NCBI GenBank assembly: GCA_945923775.1
Contig: CAMELR010000013.1
Coordinates: 1 to 64,000, forward strand
DNA length: 64,000 nucleotides
Source: an uncultured Clostridia bacterium
GTDB lineage: Bacteria; Bacillota; Clostridia; Oscillospirales; Ruminococcaceae
Reading direction: 5' to 3'
This document shows, one piece after another, positions 27,184-36,601 of this stretch. The notes beneath the pieces are model-generated. The model saw nothing but the letters and a program-made list of their open reading frames with translations, searched no databases and had not been told where the DNA came from. Position 1 is the first letter of the stretch. The number at the start of each line of letters is the position of its first letter. A program made the translations under genes and the position numbers.

Positions 27184-27784
27184 CAACGATGAGTATTTCG
27201 AGGCGTATTTAAATTACCTGAAGAATACCGGAGGCTATCAGTTTATTCGTTTTGTAAACGTCAGCGGGTCACAGTATATTGCTTTCACCCAGCGCGGTTT
27301 TGACAATATCAAGTCTTTTCTGATGCAGAAGCTCCAGACAAAGCGTGAGGAAGCTGACCGCCTGGAAGCAGAAATCAACGAAGCATTCAGCGCTGCGGAG
27401 CCGACTGAAATTCCTAAAGATGAAAAATCCGAACTTTCAGACCTTATAGAGAAACTCGGTTTACAAAGTCACTCATACTCTTTCAGCGTTGTTTCTCTGG
27501 ACTCGGAGATTTACGTTACCGGAGCGTATGTAGAGAGCGCTGACGAGCTTGATGAGCTTGGAATCCTCGGTCAGTTTGACAGGGATTTCGGACATGGCGA
27601 TACCGTTCATGCTGAGATAAGTTATTATATCATCGGGCAGTCCGGCGTGGAATCCGAAAGGCTCCCGGATGAATTTGGGTGCGACATCGTGTCGCACCTG
27701 GACGCGGCGGTTCAGTACGCCGACCTGCTGGAAGAACGGCCGCTAACGATTGATTTCGGTGATTATGAGATGGCGTTTGAGTGA
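27068..27784 (+). CDS. hypothetical ICE protein (possibly 3' part of frameshifted gene)
   Basis: YSNDEYFEAYLNYLKNTGGYQFIRFVNVSGSQYIAFTQRGF; no convincing start codon/SD. Confidence 0.5.
   Translation: MVPAFRRLFLTANMMSIMICPGYLETAILKSRTAVLLYSNDEYFEAYLNYLKNTGGYQFIRFVNVSGSQYIAFTQRGFDNIKSFLMQKLQTKREEADRLEAEINEAFSAAEPTEIPKDEKSELSDLIEKLGLQSHSYSFSVVSLDSEIYVTGAYVESADELDELGILGQFDRDFGHGDTVHAEISYYIIGQSGVESERLPDEFGCDIVSHLDAAVQYADLLEERPLTIDFGDYEMAFE
27678..27699. repeat. palindrome family member (inside CDS)
   Basis: GGTGCGACATCGTGTCGCACC. Confidence 0.85.
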
Positions 27785-27785
27785 T

Positions 27786-27815
27786 AGGTGCGACACGGTG
27801 TCGCACCTTTTTTTT
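27786..27815 (+). terminator. palindrome family member followed by T-run
   Basis: AGGTGCGACACGGTGTCGCACCTTTTTTTT. Confidence 0.75.
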
Positions 27816-27830
27816 GAAAGCGAGGATAAA

Positions 27831-28568
27831 ATGGCACTATACGCAAGGCAGATAAGCCCGTCCGAGCAGACCTCCCCATTCTGGGACAGCGCCGAAACAT
27901 GGGACGGCATTTTTCTTTATGAGCCGGTAAGAAAATACGCAGTAGATCCGCACTACAAAAGCATTCTTGAGGTTTTGCAGAACTATTTCGATGTTTCGCA
28001 TGACATTGCGGACAGCAGGTGCGGCGAGTACGATTCCATCGCAGAATACATAAATGACGTTTCACCGCGGCAGGACAATAACCAGTACACGGAAGAACAG
28101 CTCACCGGCTGGGAGGACGCCGCAAAGTCGTACAATTTCCCGAAAGCAGACGGCTACAATCCCTATTCGCGAATATACGATGAAATGTGGGGAATCTGCA
28201 AGGCGCTCAGTCTTGTTTCAGGCGAAGAATTTGACTGGAAGGAGATCCACGGCTGTTGTCAGGGAGAATACAACCGCGTAATTTACCCGGAGAGCAGATT
28301 TTCAGAGCAGGATATCAAAAATTTTGAATGCGAGTTTTTTAATCTTGGTACAGAGTGGTGCGTAACGGACGAAAAGCCGGATTCTCCAAACGAGATATGC
28401 GGCGGCTGTATTTACTGCCACAACACTGATATTGACAGCATTCGCAGGGAAATCGCCGAGTGTTTCGAATGCGAGCCGGGTGACATTCACCTTTATTCGT
28501 ACCACGAAAAGACCGTCTGCTACTTTGAATCAGAGCAGGACGAGGAAGAATTCGGCATGGAGATGTAA
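27831..28568 (+). CDS. hypothetical ICE protein
   Basis: MALYARQISPSEQTSPFWDSAETWDG...; acidic C-terminus EFGMEM. Confidence 0.65.
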   Translation: MALYARQISPSEQTSPFWDSAETWDGIFLYEPVRKYAVDPHYKSILEVLQNYFDVSHDIADSRCGEYDSIAEYINDVSPRQDNNQYTEEQLTGWEDAAKSYNFPKADGYNPYSRIYDEMWGICKALSLVSGEEFDWKEIHGCCQGEYNRVIYPESRFSEQDIKNFECEFFNLGTEWCVTDEKPDSPNEICGGCIYCHNTDIDSIRREIAECFECEPGDIHLYSYHEKTVCYFESEQDEEEFGMEM

Positions 28569-28572
28569 GGTC

Positions 28573-28595
28573 AGGTGCGACACCGTGCCGCACCT
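28573..28595. repeat. palindrome family member
   Basis: AGGTGCGACACCGTGCCGCACCT. Confidence 0.85.
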
Positions 28596-28612
28596 CCGGA
28601 AAGGAAAATAAA

Positions 28613-29875
28613 ATGGATATCTACAAAAACAGTCTTAAATACGCAAAAGAAAACGGCGAGCTTGAACGGTACCGCGAAAGTATGAATCTGTGTGATGAAT
28701 GCGGGACGTTTATAAGCCATTCCATCGCCGAAAATTTCAACAATAATTACCTTGATGTTAAAAAAGTCACTGCGGAAGCCGCCGGGAAATACGGCTTTGA
28801 GCCTGCAATGCTCATGCTTGCGCTACGCGTTGACAGTCTGAAATATGACGGGCGTTTCACCGCCGATAACAAGGAATGGGCGCAGAAGTTACTTGCTGAC
28901 TATCCCAATGCCGAGGAAATCCGGAAAACAGCAGACAGGACGCTCGGAACGGCTCACCCGGTTCTTCTTAACGCCGTGACGGAAGAATTAAGGTCCGCTT
29001 TCCGTGAGAGGAATAAGCAGGAAATCGAGGGCTACCGCATTGTTCAGAGGCTCCAGACTCCCAATTCTGAATTTGTCCTCGGGCAGAACAATAAAATGCC
29101 GGGCTGTTATGTGACTTGGTACAACGCCGACCACAACGGCGGAATCTCCACGGTATGGGGACATTATTTCACCTCAAACGATTCGCAGAATAATCTTGTT
29201 TCAGCATACCGCGACCTGTTCTCCAGAGCGCTTTCTGACGTAAACCAGCACACTCATTTCGAAGAACTCACACCGAAAACAGGCTCTATTATCCGAACCG
29301 TAAACGGCGAGGATATACAGTTTGAGCTGACTGACGAGGAATGTAACGGAATCTGGGATATGGTCGAACAGCAGAATGTCGAGAGCCATTTCACGGACCT
29401 GCTCAGCGAAAACGGATTTGATGTAGATTCCGCAGATGTAAAGAAAGTGATTACTGAAATGGCGGCGCAGTACCGCGAGGATTTCGGCTTCGGCGATGAC
29501 GAGGAGTTTCAGGGATACATAAGCGAACGCGATGACGACCTCAAGGAGCATCTTAATTCCGATACGTTCGGCGATGTGTACGTTGACAATGGCGTTGCAG
29601 ACTACACGGGAAGAATTATGATAATCCGTCCGGAATATTTCAGTTCACGGAGCTTCACTCCCGAGGAACAGCTATTCCTTGCGCAGTCCGGACCGGGCTG
29701 TGACCCCAAAGAATACGGCGGCGCGGTAAACGGCGTATGTCTGTACGACCGCGAGGAAGCCTCCATCACAAGCGACTGCTTCCTCGGCGCAATGCGTGAG
29801 GAACACATTCCGATGTGGGCAAGAGAAGCCCGCGATGATATTTCCGAGGAATATGACGAACAGCCGGAGATGTAG
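28613..29875 (+). CDS. DUF3849-like ICE protein
   Basis: IYKNSLKYAKENGELERYRESMNLC...MLMLALRVDSLKYDGRFTADNKEWAQ resembles DUF3849 layout. Confidence 0.6.
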   Translation: MDIYKNSLKYAKENGELERYRESMNLCDECGTFISHSIAENFNNNYLDVKKVTAEAAGKYGFEPAMLMLALRVDSLKYDGRFTADNKEWAQKLLADYPNAEEIRKTADRTLGTAHPVLLNAVTEELRSAFRERNKQEIEGYRIVQRLQTPNSEFVLGQNNKMPGCYVTWYNADHNGGISTVWGHYFTSNDSQNNLVSAYRDLFSRALSDVNQHTHFEELTPKTGSIIRTVNGEDIQFELTDEECNGIWDMVEQQNVESHFTDLLSENGFDVDSADVKKVITEMAAQYREDFGFGDDEEFQGYISERDDDLKEHLNSDTFGDVYVDNGVADYTGRIMIIRPEYFSSRSFTPEEQLFLAQSGPGCDPKEYGGAVNGVCLYDREEASITSDCFLGAMREEHIPMWAREARDDISEEYDEQPEM

Positions 29876-29903
29876 AAGTGCCGCACCTCCAGAAAGGAAA
29901 CCT

Positions 29904-30944
29904 ATGCCGCAGTATAAATACTCCCGTGACGACTACTACCGTCTGACTAACGCTCCCTGCCTGGACGTTGCCAGGGCTCTTGGAATGGAGATAAACGAAA
30001 AGGAAAGCGACCGCAAAAGCTGGAAGATAAAAGGCGAACAGGGGCTGTGCATTTACCGCGAGGGAAACGGCTGGTACCGCTTTTCGGACGGGCGGCATGG
30101 ATTTCCTATCGACCTCGTAAAAGACAAGCTCTGCTGTTCTACGGAACAGGCGCTTGATTTCATCGCCCGTTATGTCGTGAACGGAGTTTCCGGGCAGGTG
30201 AATATTCCTCGCCGGACTGCCCTGTCAGAGCCGGAAAAACCGCGTGAATTCTCACCGCCGGCACACGACATTTCACCCAGGCGCGTCATGGCATATCTCA
30301 TAAAGACAAGAGGAATCGACCCGGAAATCGTGAAAGCAATGATTCAGCAAAAGATGATAGCAGAGGACTCAGTTCATCATAACTGCCTGTTTTTCGGACG
30401 TGACGAAAACGGAGTGATACGCTCCTGCGCGGTTCGAGGCTCAACGGAAGTGAAATTCCGCGGTGAAGCTCCCGGCGGAGACAAGTCCTGCACATTCGCA
30501 ATGGCGGGCAGGAGCGATGTGCTCCGGCTGTTTGAAAGTCCCATTGACGCAATGTCGCACGCCACTTTTACAAAGCTCCTCGGAAAAGACTGGACAGCCG
30601 ACCATCGGCTAAGCGTGAACGGCAGTGGGAACTACGAGAGCATAAAAAGATACCTCGCGAACCACACGGAAATAAAATCCGTGTGGTTTTGCTATGACAG
30701 TGACCAAGCCGGACGCGACGGTGCGGAAGCCTCCAGCAGTAGGATTTTCGAGGATTTCCCGGACAGAGAATTATCGGTGATGTTCTGCTCTCCTGTCAAA
30801 AATAAGGACTGGAACGAAGCGCTCCAGCTTTTCCGGGTTTTGGAGAGCCACGGCGTCACGGTTCGTGAATTTCTTGCTCCCACGGAATTCCGGAGCATTC
30901 CGCCCCCGGACTGCGATGAGAACGAATTTGATTTTGAGCCGTAG
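29904..30944 (+). CDS. Toprim-domain primase-like protein (DUF3991/Toprim)
   Basis: SWKIKGEQGLCIYREGNGWYRFSDGRHGFPIDLV; Toprim VLRLFESPIDAMS and IKSVWFCYDSDQAGRDGA. Confidence 0.8.
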   Translation: MPQYKYSRDDYYRLTNAPCLDVARALGMEINEKESDRKSWKIKGEQGLCIYREGNGWYRFSDGRHGFPIDLVKDKLCCSTEQALDFIARYVVNGVSGQVNIPRRTALSEPEKPREFSPPAHDISPRRVMAYLIKTRGIDPEIVKAMIQQKMIAEDSVHHNCLFFGRDENGVIRSCAVRGSTEVKFRGEAPGGDKSCTFAMAGRSDVLRLFESPIDAMSHATFTKLLGKDWTADHRLSVNGSGNYESIKRYLANHTEIKSVWFCYDSDQAGRDGAEASSSRIFEDFPDRELSVMFCSPVKNKDWNEALQLFRVLESHGVTVREFLAPTEFRSIPPPDCDENEFDFEP

Positions 30945-31031
30945 TGCGACAACAGGACGTTGTTGCTGTCGAAGCCCAAACGAGGCATGGACGCCGCGCA
31001 GCTCAGCTTCAACTGCGACATCGTGTCGCAC
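30944..31031. repeat. 88-bp palindromic element, copy 2 (inverted relative to copy 1)
   Basis: Reverse complement aligns to 21809-21896 with about 10 mismatches by hand. Confidence 0.85.
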
Positions 31032-31063
31032 CTGAAAGCATTCTTTTTTCGGGAATTTTCACT

Positions 31064-31145
31064 CCGTACTTTGTACGGCAGGAATAGCGGGGTTCCCCCG
31101 CTACTGTACATCGCACCGCCAAAGGCGTTGCATGGGGTTCCTGCC
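31064..31145. repeat. nested inverted-repeat cluster upstream of relaxase operon (oriT candidate or mobile repeat)
   Basis: CCGTAC-TTT-GTACGG; TAGCGGGG-TTC-CCCCGCTA; long-range GGCAGGAA (31077) / TTCCTGCC (31138). Confidence 0.6.
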
Positions 31146-31210
31146 CATTATTCCGAGGTTCTATAATTCATCTCCTACTAAATGGCAATTTTTTAAATAG
31201 TGAGGTCAAA

Positions 31211-31669
31211 ATGTCGCAGAATATAAAACGCTCAGTATGTCTGAGTTCCGGAATGCTTGACGAGCTTCAGAGATTTGCGTCAGGCAGGAATATAACGGTG
31301 GCACAGGCAATCAGATATCTTCTTGAACGCGGATTATCTTTGACTATGTTTACCGAAGAACAGGAAACGATACGCAGATTTATCCGTGAAGAAATCCAGA
31401 CGGTAATGCCAATAGTAATGAAGCAGTATATGGACAGGCTCATAGCAATGCAGGCGGTTGCGTCAAGAACATCTGCCGCCGCTTTGCAGTGCAATGTCGC
31501 TGTGCTTGCTGAAAATTACATCGACAGCGCAACGCCGGAGGAGATACTTGCGAACGCCCTGCGGCAGTCCTGCCGTATAACCAAAACCAGACCCAAGTCA
31601 GATGACGAGTATCTGCGTGAAGCTCACGAATGGCTTAACTCCGACCTTGACGCACCAAACGACAAATAG
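31211..31669 (+). CDS. ribbon-helix-helix-like protein, putative relaxosome accessory
   Basis: IKRSVCLSSGMLDELQRFASGRNITVAQAIRYLLERGL; immediately precedes relaxase. Confidence 0.55.
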   Translation: MSQNIKRSVCLSSGMLDELQRFASGRNITVAQAIRYLLERGLSLTMFTEEQETIRRFIREEIQTVMPIVMKQYMDRLIAMQAVASRTSAAALQCNVAVLAENYIDSATPEEILANALRQSCRITKTRPKSDDEYLREAHEWLNSDLDAPNDK

Positions 31670-31690
31670 GTGCCGCACGGTGCGGCACCT
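31668..31690. repeat. palindrome family member
   Basis: AGGTGCCGCACGGTGCGGCACCT. Confidence 0.85.
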
Positions 31691-31706
31691 GCATTTAATA
31701 AGTGTT

Positions 31707-31727
31707 GGTGCCTCACCATGCGGCACC
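31707..31727. repeat. palindrome family member (diverged)
   Basis: GGTGCCTCACCATGCGGCACC. Confidence 0.7.
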
Positions 31728-31737
31728 CGGAAAGGCA

Positions 31738-32985
31738 GTGAATTCAATACCGAAAATAATCTACAAACAACAGCACGTTGGCAGTAACGGGCGGAAATTC
31801 TCTCCGTCCCGGAACGCTCATTATGTTCAGTACATAGGCGAGCGTGAGCACGTTCTCAAACCCTCGCGCGAAACCAATCTTGTGAAATATATGGGTGAAC
31901 GTGAACACGCTGCAAAGCAATCCGACAATGGGCTTTTCGGATATATCAGCGGCAGTTTTTCGGATAATTACAGCACCTCTGAAATGCAGAACTATGTCCG
32001 AAAAATCTCAACATCTCACCGCAACGTGTTCCACAGTATCTTTTCGTTCACTCCGGAAAGCGCAGAGGAAGCCGGACTGCGGACATTTGGCGACTGGGAG
32101 GAATGGGTGAAATTCCACATCAGCGATATCTCCCGTAACATGAATATGAAACTGGAAAACATAGAATATCTTGCGGCTGTTCACCTTAAAGCAGGACAGC
32201 CGCACGTTCATATCATGTGGTGGGACAAGGCGCAGGAGATTCTTATAAACAAGGTCAATCCGGCGGTTTGCGACCAGATAAGGATAGATGTTATCAAAAG
32301 CACCTATCACGACCAGTTTGTTGAACTCCACAATAAGGAGGACAGCCTGATAAAAGAGCTTCGCCAGCAGGTCGGACACAATGCCGCTGGTGCGCTTTCG
32401 GGTACACTGCATGACGATTTTACGGAAGCCATTTATCAGAAGCTGACAGCGATTCGTGAAATGCTTCCACCGAAAGGACAGGCAGTTTACAAGCTCATGC
32501 CAAAGCCTGTCAAGCAGGAACTGAATTCGCTGACGCATTTTATGATAGACAGCATTCCGGAATTCCGCAGTCTGTACGATGAAATACTGGACTGCCGCCG
32601 GGTCTACAATGAAATGCTCCACAGCGATGACAGCAGTTACGGAAAGCTCCAGATGGCGGCGTATATGGGAAAGGTGGTCGATGAAATCGAAGCCGGAGTT
32701 GGAAACACGATACTTTCCGCAATTCTCAGGGCAATTAAGGAAAAAGCGAAAAATCCGCCCGAACGAGATTCCACCCATACAAACCGCAATTCAGAATGGC
32801 AGAGGCAATGCACAGTTCAGCTGATATCCTCTGTCGGAAAACTGCTCGGACAATTCTCCAATTCCAGCCGCGGCAGACTGCATGAGGCTTCAAATCAGGT
32901 TTTCGGGCGCGGCGACCTCAGCAAGGAACAGATTCGAGAACTCCTGCTGAAAAAGCAGGATAAGGAAAACACTGCCGAGATGTAG
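31738..32985 (+). CDS. MobP-type (MobP3-like) relaxase
   Basis: NAHYVQYIGEREHV, FHSIFSFTPESAEEAGL, YLAAVHLKAGQPHVHIMWWD (HxH motif). GTG start proposed. Confidence 0.8.
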   Translation: MNSIPKIIYKQQHVGSNGRKFSPSRNAHYVQYIGEREHVLKPSRETNLVKYMGEREHAAKQSDNGLFGYISGSFSDNYSTSEMQNYVRKISTSHRNVFHSIFSFTPESAEEAGLRTFGDWEEWVKFHISDISRNMNMKLENIEYLAAVHLKAGQPHVHIMWWDKAQEILINKVNPAVCDQIRIDVIKSTYHDQFVELHNKEDSLIKELRQQVGHNAAGALSGTLHDDFTEAIYQKLTAIREMLPPKGQAVYKLMPKPVKQELNSLTHFMIDSIPEFRSLYDEILDCRRVYNEMLHSDDSSYGKLQMAAYMGKVVDEIEAGVGNTILSAILRAIKEKAKNPPERDSTHTNRNSEWQRQCTVQLISSVGKLLGQFSNSSRGRLHEASNQVFGRGDLSKEQIRELLLKKQDKENTAEM

Positions 32986-33016
32986 CATTATATTTATAAC
33001 AAGAAAGGAAAACACA

Positions 33017-33337
33017 ATGACCAAATTCGGCGATTATGAAAATCTCATCGGGTACTCCAGCGCTACTGGCGAGGAGAAAGAAATCCCTAACACGTTGGAA
33101 GATGTGGCAGACTACGTTGTCCGTGAAGGTTTAATGGGTGATGTAGAGATTTGCACTCCTTACGGAGATCCGGTGCTTAACACAATGGGATTCTTTGTTG
33201 ACAGATGTTCCGACCCTGAGTATATGGAAGCCCTTCGTCCTATTCTGATAGAAAAGCAGTTTAACTGGGATCAGTATGTCGATAAAGATGATGAAACTCA
33301 GTCTGATGAAGATGAGGACAACCAGCCGGAAATGTAA
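33017..33337 (+). CDS. hypothetical ICE protein
   Basis: 106-aa ORF with AAAGGA SD; acidic C-terminus NQPEM. Confidence 0.6.
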   Translation: MTKFGDYENLIGYSSATGEEKEIPNTLEDVADYVVREGLMGDVEICTPYGDPVLNTMGFFVDRCSDPEYMEALRPILIEKQFNWDQYVDKDDETQSDEDEDNQPEM

Positions 33338-33346
33338 TTTCGTTCA

Positions 33347-33368
33347 AGTGCGGCACGGTGTCGCACCT
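33347..33368. repeat. palindrome family member
   Basis: AGTGCGGCACGGTGTCGCACCT. Confidence 0.8.
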
Positions 33369-33430
33369 ATTCGGCAAAACTAACAAAATCTGAAATACAG
33401 GTTTGTGAATAGTTTTGCTTTCTAACTAAT

Positions 33431-33459
33431 TGACAACAGCTTTCTTTTATGGTAATATA
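33431..33459 (+). promoter_or_regulatory. candidate sigma-A promoter
   Basis: TTGACA-N17-TAATAT upstream of lipoprotein gene. Confidence 0.45.
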
Positions 33460-33502
33460 TACTTAGGAAGATAAACAGACAACCAAGACAGGAGGTTCAA
33501 AT

Positions 33503-34105
33503 ATGACACGCTTAAAAACTAACGCACTCAGGACAATATCAGCGGCAATGCTTATTTCCGTTCTTGCCGCAGTGACCGGCTGTTCCGACAGAAAGCCGGA
33601 TATAGATTACGACCTTATCGGTGGAACTTACGAAGCCGGGGAAAATGAATACAAGGTTCAGATTTTCAGCGACAGTTCAGATACCACTGCGGAAGCTCCG
33701 GCGGAATCAGAAACAGAATCTGCAACCAGTTCTATTCCCGAAACAACCAAATCCACCACGTCCAAGCCAGCGGTGACTGTTTCCACCAGCAAGGCGGTGA
33801 CAACTCCGGAGCAGACAGTCCGCACAGATCTCCCGAAAGTAACGGCAGAGCCACAGTACACCACGGCTTCCACCACGCCTGCAAAGCCGAAGCAGACCGA
33901 GCCGACGGAAATCGAAACGGATGAGAACGGCTTTCCGGCTAATCCCAAGAACGGAGATAAGTTCACGGACAGCACGGGGCAGGAATATATGTACAACAGT
34001 ATTTTTGAACGGTGGGTTCCCGGTCACAGCGGAAATGTGAATATGCAGGAGTTTCCAAGACACGGCGACTATACATACGGCGAGGGCAAACAGATACTTA
34101 ACTAA
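33503..34105 (+). CDS. Thr/Ser-rich lipoprotein
   Basis: Signal and lipobox AMLISVLAAVTGCSDR; low-complexity Thr-rich linker. Confidence 0.75.
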   Translation: MTRLKTNALRTISAAMLISVLAAVTGCSDRKPDIDYDLIGGTYEAGENEYKVQIFSDSSDTTAEAPAESETESATSSIPETTKSTTSKPAVTVSTSKAVTTPEQTVRTDLPKVTAEPQYTTASTTPAKPKQTEPTEIETDENGFPANPKNGDKFTDSTGQEYMYNSIFERWVPGHSGNVNMQEFPRHGDYTYGEGKQILN

Positions 34106-34114
34106 TAATCATTG

Positions 34115-34139
34115 CAGGTGCGACACAATGTCGCACCTG
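34115..34139. repeat. palindrome family member
   Basis: CAGGTGCGACACAATGTCGCACCTG. Confidence 0.9.
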
Positions 34140-34162
34140 TTCTGCTTTCAGGAGGATTTGAA

Positions 34163-36589
34163 ATGACTAAAAAGCAGATAATTACAAGGGTTACCGCCTT
34201 TGCCATGTTGTTCTCTTTCAGCACTACCCACGTGTTTGCCGACATAAATTTAGGAAACCAAGACGGAACCGGATTTTCAAGTGGTACATCAAATAACTAT
34301 TGGGGAGTTCATACAGACAGCGGAACATCGCTTAATGAAACTGAGGGTTTAAGGGTCACAATTTATGACACTGAAACCAACAATAAGGTTTTCAATACCA
34401 TTGATATATCGGGTAATTCAAATATTACGGCTGTATCAGACATGAACTACTTTGCTGATGGAAATGAGCTGATTTCTAAAACTACATGGCTAAACTATGT
34501 CGGAAGTGTCTACAATAGTGTTTCTCCATCAGACATGACAAGGTTCAATAATATTGTTACCTCCAAGAACTGCTTTGGTTCTGATTACAACATTCACTAT
34601 GTTGCGGAACTTTCTTCCGTTGATATTGTTTCAGCCAACAATACATCTCACCTTGAAGCAATAAAATCAATTCTTGGAGATGAGCAGTTTCTCACGGATT
34701 TATGTGCTCTAATGGGTGATGGTCTGACTTATGAGGACATCTCCAAAGGCAAATACAAAATCGCCTTTGAGCCGGTAGCCTATTTCAGATACAACGGACA
34801 GAACTGGGCAATGAGCGCCACAGAGTGCGGATTACTCAATAAGTACATGAAGAATTACTTCACTGCTGTCTGGAACAGCACGAATAATCTCCGTGCGCTT
34901 CTCGGACCGCTGACGCACTCGAATCTTCCACGCTCTGCTTTCCTTGAAAACAAGGACCTCGGAATTTCGGTATACTCTCCCTCCACCAGCGATTATTACA
35001 ACGGAAATTTCAACTACAACAGCGACACCTGCATTATTCGATGTATGGGAATAGGCGTTCTCACCGGAAACAGCGATGATGACGATGACGAGGTAGAGGA
35101 AGGCACAGCCGCGGCAGAATACCACACAGACACCGATGTTTACACATCTTTCTATGCGGTGAATATCGGCGATACGCCGTTTGTCGGGAAATCCTCATTC
35201 AGCATTTTTGACAGCGGAGGCGATACTCCCAGAATGTACGAACAGCTCAAAGAGGAAAACAAGAAGCTTATCAAAGTGACCGGAAGCCAATCCGGAGTTT
35301 CGTACACCTATGCTTACACCTCCACTGAGCTTGAAACCGTTCACGCCGACGAGGACGACCGCATAAAGATTTTCGTTGACAATCCTGCGAATGTCCCGGA
35401 CGAGGACGGAAATATGCCGTATGTATCACCCTACAAACTGCTCGGCTCATACAAGCACGGCGATGAAATCAGCCTCGGCAGTTCGTTCAAGGGAACAGTA
35501 GCTTACAAGATAAGATCCACGTCAGGCTCAACTCTTAAATCCGGTACGGTTGAGATAACCTGCCCAGCCGGCGGCGAGGAAACTATGGGCTGGATAAAGT
35601 GGCATACTCCGAGCCGTGAGCAGTCCGTGGTGATAACGCTGGAATCCAAGAGGGATACTCTGCTTCTCCTTGACGAGGAAGGAAACCAGTGCGACAAGCT
35701 GACCATCAATGCGGACATCGCAAAGGTCAAGGAATCCACGCCGCCGGACCCGCTTGTTTCAGACACCAAGCCGTCATGGCAGAGAATATATTCGCAGTCC
35801 TCGGTTCAGGAGCGAATTTCCGGATATGTTTCCGGCGACAGCGTACAGGAACTGAGCTGGTACACCTGGTCGATAGGTGCAGGCTGGTCGCAGGATTCCG
35901 ATTACGACAGGCGCAGGGTAAAAATCATAACCGGCGGCATGACCGACCCCTCCAGTCAAACACCGTACTGGGGAGCAGAAACCGAAAACCAGGATGTTAC
36001 TCTATACACATGGGGCGTGGATAATCGGTATTACCCAAGCGCAACAGCAACAAGAACGATAGGCTCTTTTTATGCCGGAGCTGTTTATATCTCAACCTCG
36101 GATATTCAGCTTGAAAAAGTGACCTACTCGGTTTCCATGTCGGCAGAAGCCGTGATATCCCCGTCAGATCACTGCAAAACTGCCGCATACAGCGAATCCA
36201 GCGGAAAATACACCATGAAATCCGGCTATGGAATACAGATAAGCGTTGACACTCATCTCTCCGGAGATACGCAGTACTGCACCGGAAGCCAGACTGCAAA
36301 CGTGCTGTTCCCGGAGTTCAACTACAACCGCCACAGCACCACACTTTACAACCGCCTGCTTGAAAAATCGGGCGGCAGTTTTGTTTTCAGGAAAAATAAA
36401 TATTCGACTTACAATGACCGGGTGCATTTCACGCCGATTTGGTTCCCGGACAGGAAAAACTACACCGTCTATGTTGAGGTTTTCGACGTGTGGTGTCCGG
36501 CTGGTCAGCTTTCGGTAAGGCTTACAGACCAGATATTCATTAATGGAAACGTTTATGACGACTGGCACATCGCGCCGACAAAACCGTAG
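34163..36589 (+). CDS. large secreted/surface ICE protein
   Basis: Signal peptide MTKKQIITRVTAFAMLFSFSTTHVFA; about 800 aa, Ser/Thr/Tyr-rich. Confidence 0.65.
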   Translation: MTKKQIITRVTAFAMLFSFSTTHVFADINLGNQDGTGFSSGTSNNYWGVHTDSGTSLNETEGLRVTIYDTETNNKVFNTIDISGNSNITAVSDMNYFADGNELISKTTWLNYVGSVYNSVSPSDMTRFNNIVTSKNCFGSDYNIHYVAELSSVDIVSANNTSHLEAIKSILGDEQFLTDLCALMGDGLTYEDISKGKYKIAFEPVAYFRYNGQNWAMSATECGLLNKYMKNYFTAVWNSTNNLRALLGPLTHSNLPRSAFLENKDLGISVYSPSTSDYYNGNFNYNSDTCIIRCMGIGVLTGNSDDDDDEVEEGTAAAEYHTDTDVYTSFYAVNIGDTPFVGKSSFSIFDSGGDTPRMYEQLKEENKKLIKVTGSQSGVSYTYAYTSTELETVHADEDDRIKIFVDNPANVPDEDGNMPYVSPYKLLGSYKHGDEISLGSSFKGTVAYKIRSTSGSTLKSGTVEITCPAGGEETMGWIKWHTPSREQSVVITLESKRDTLLLLDEEGNQCDKLTINADIAKVKESTPPDPLVSDTKPSWQRIYSQSSVQERISGYVSGDSVQELSWYTWSIGAGWSQDSDYDRRRVKIITGGMTDPSSQTPYWGAETENQDVTLYTWGVDNRYYPSATATRTIGSFYAGAVYISTSDIQLEKVTYSVSMSAEAVISPSDHCKTAAYSESSGKYTMKSGYGIQISVDTHLSGDTQYCTGSQTANVLFPEFNYNRHSTTLYNRLLEKSGGSFVFRKNKYSTYNDRVHFTPIWFPDRKNYTVYVEVFDVWCPAGQLSVRLTDQIFINGNVYDDWHIAPTKP

Positions 36590-36601
36590 AAAGGAATCAC
36601 A

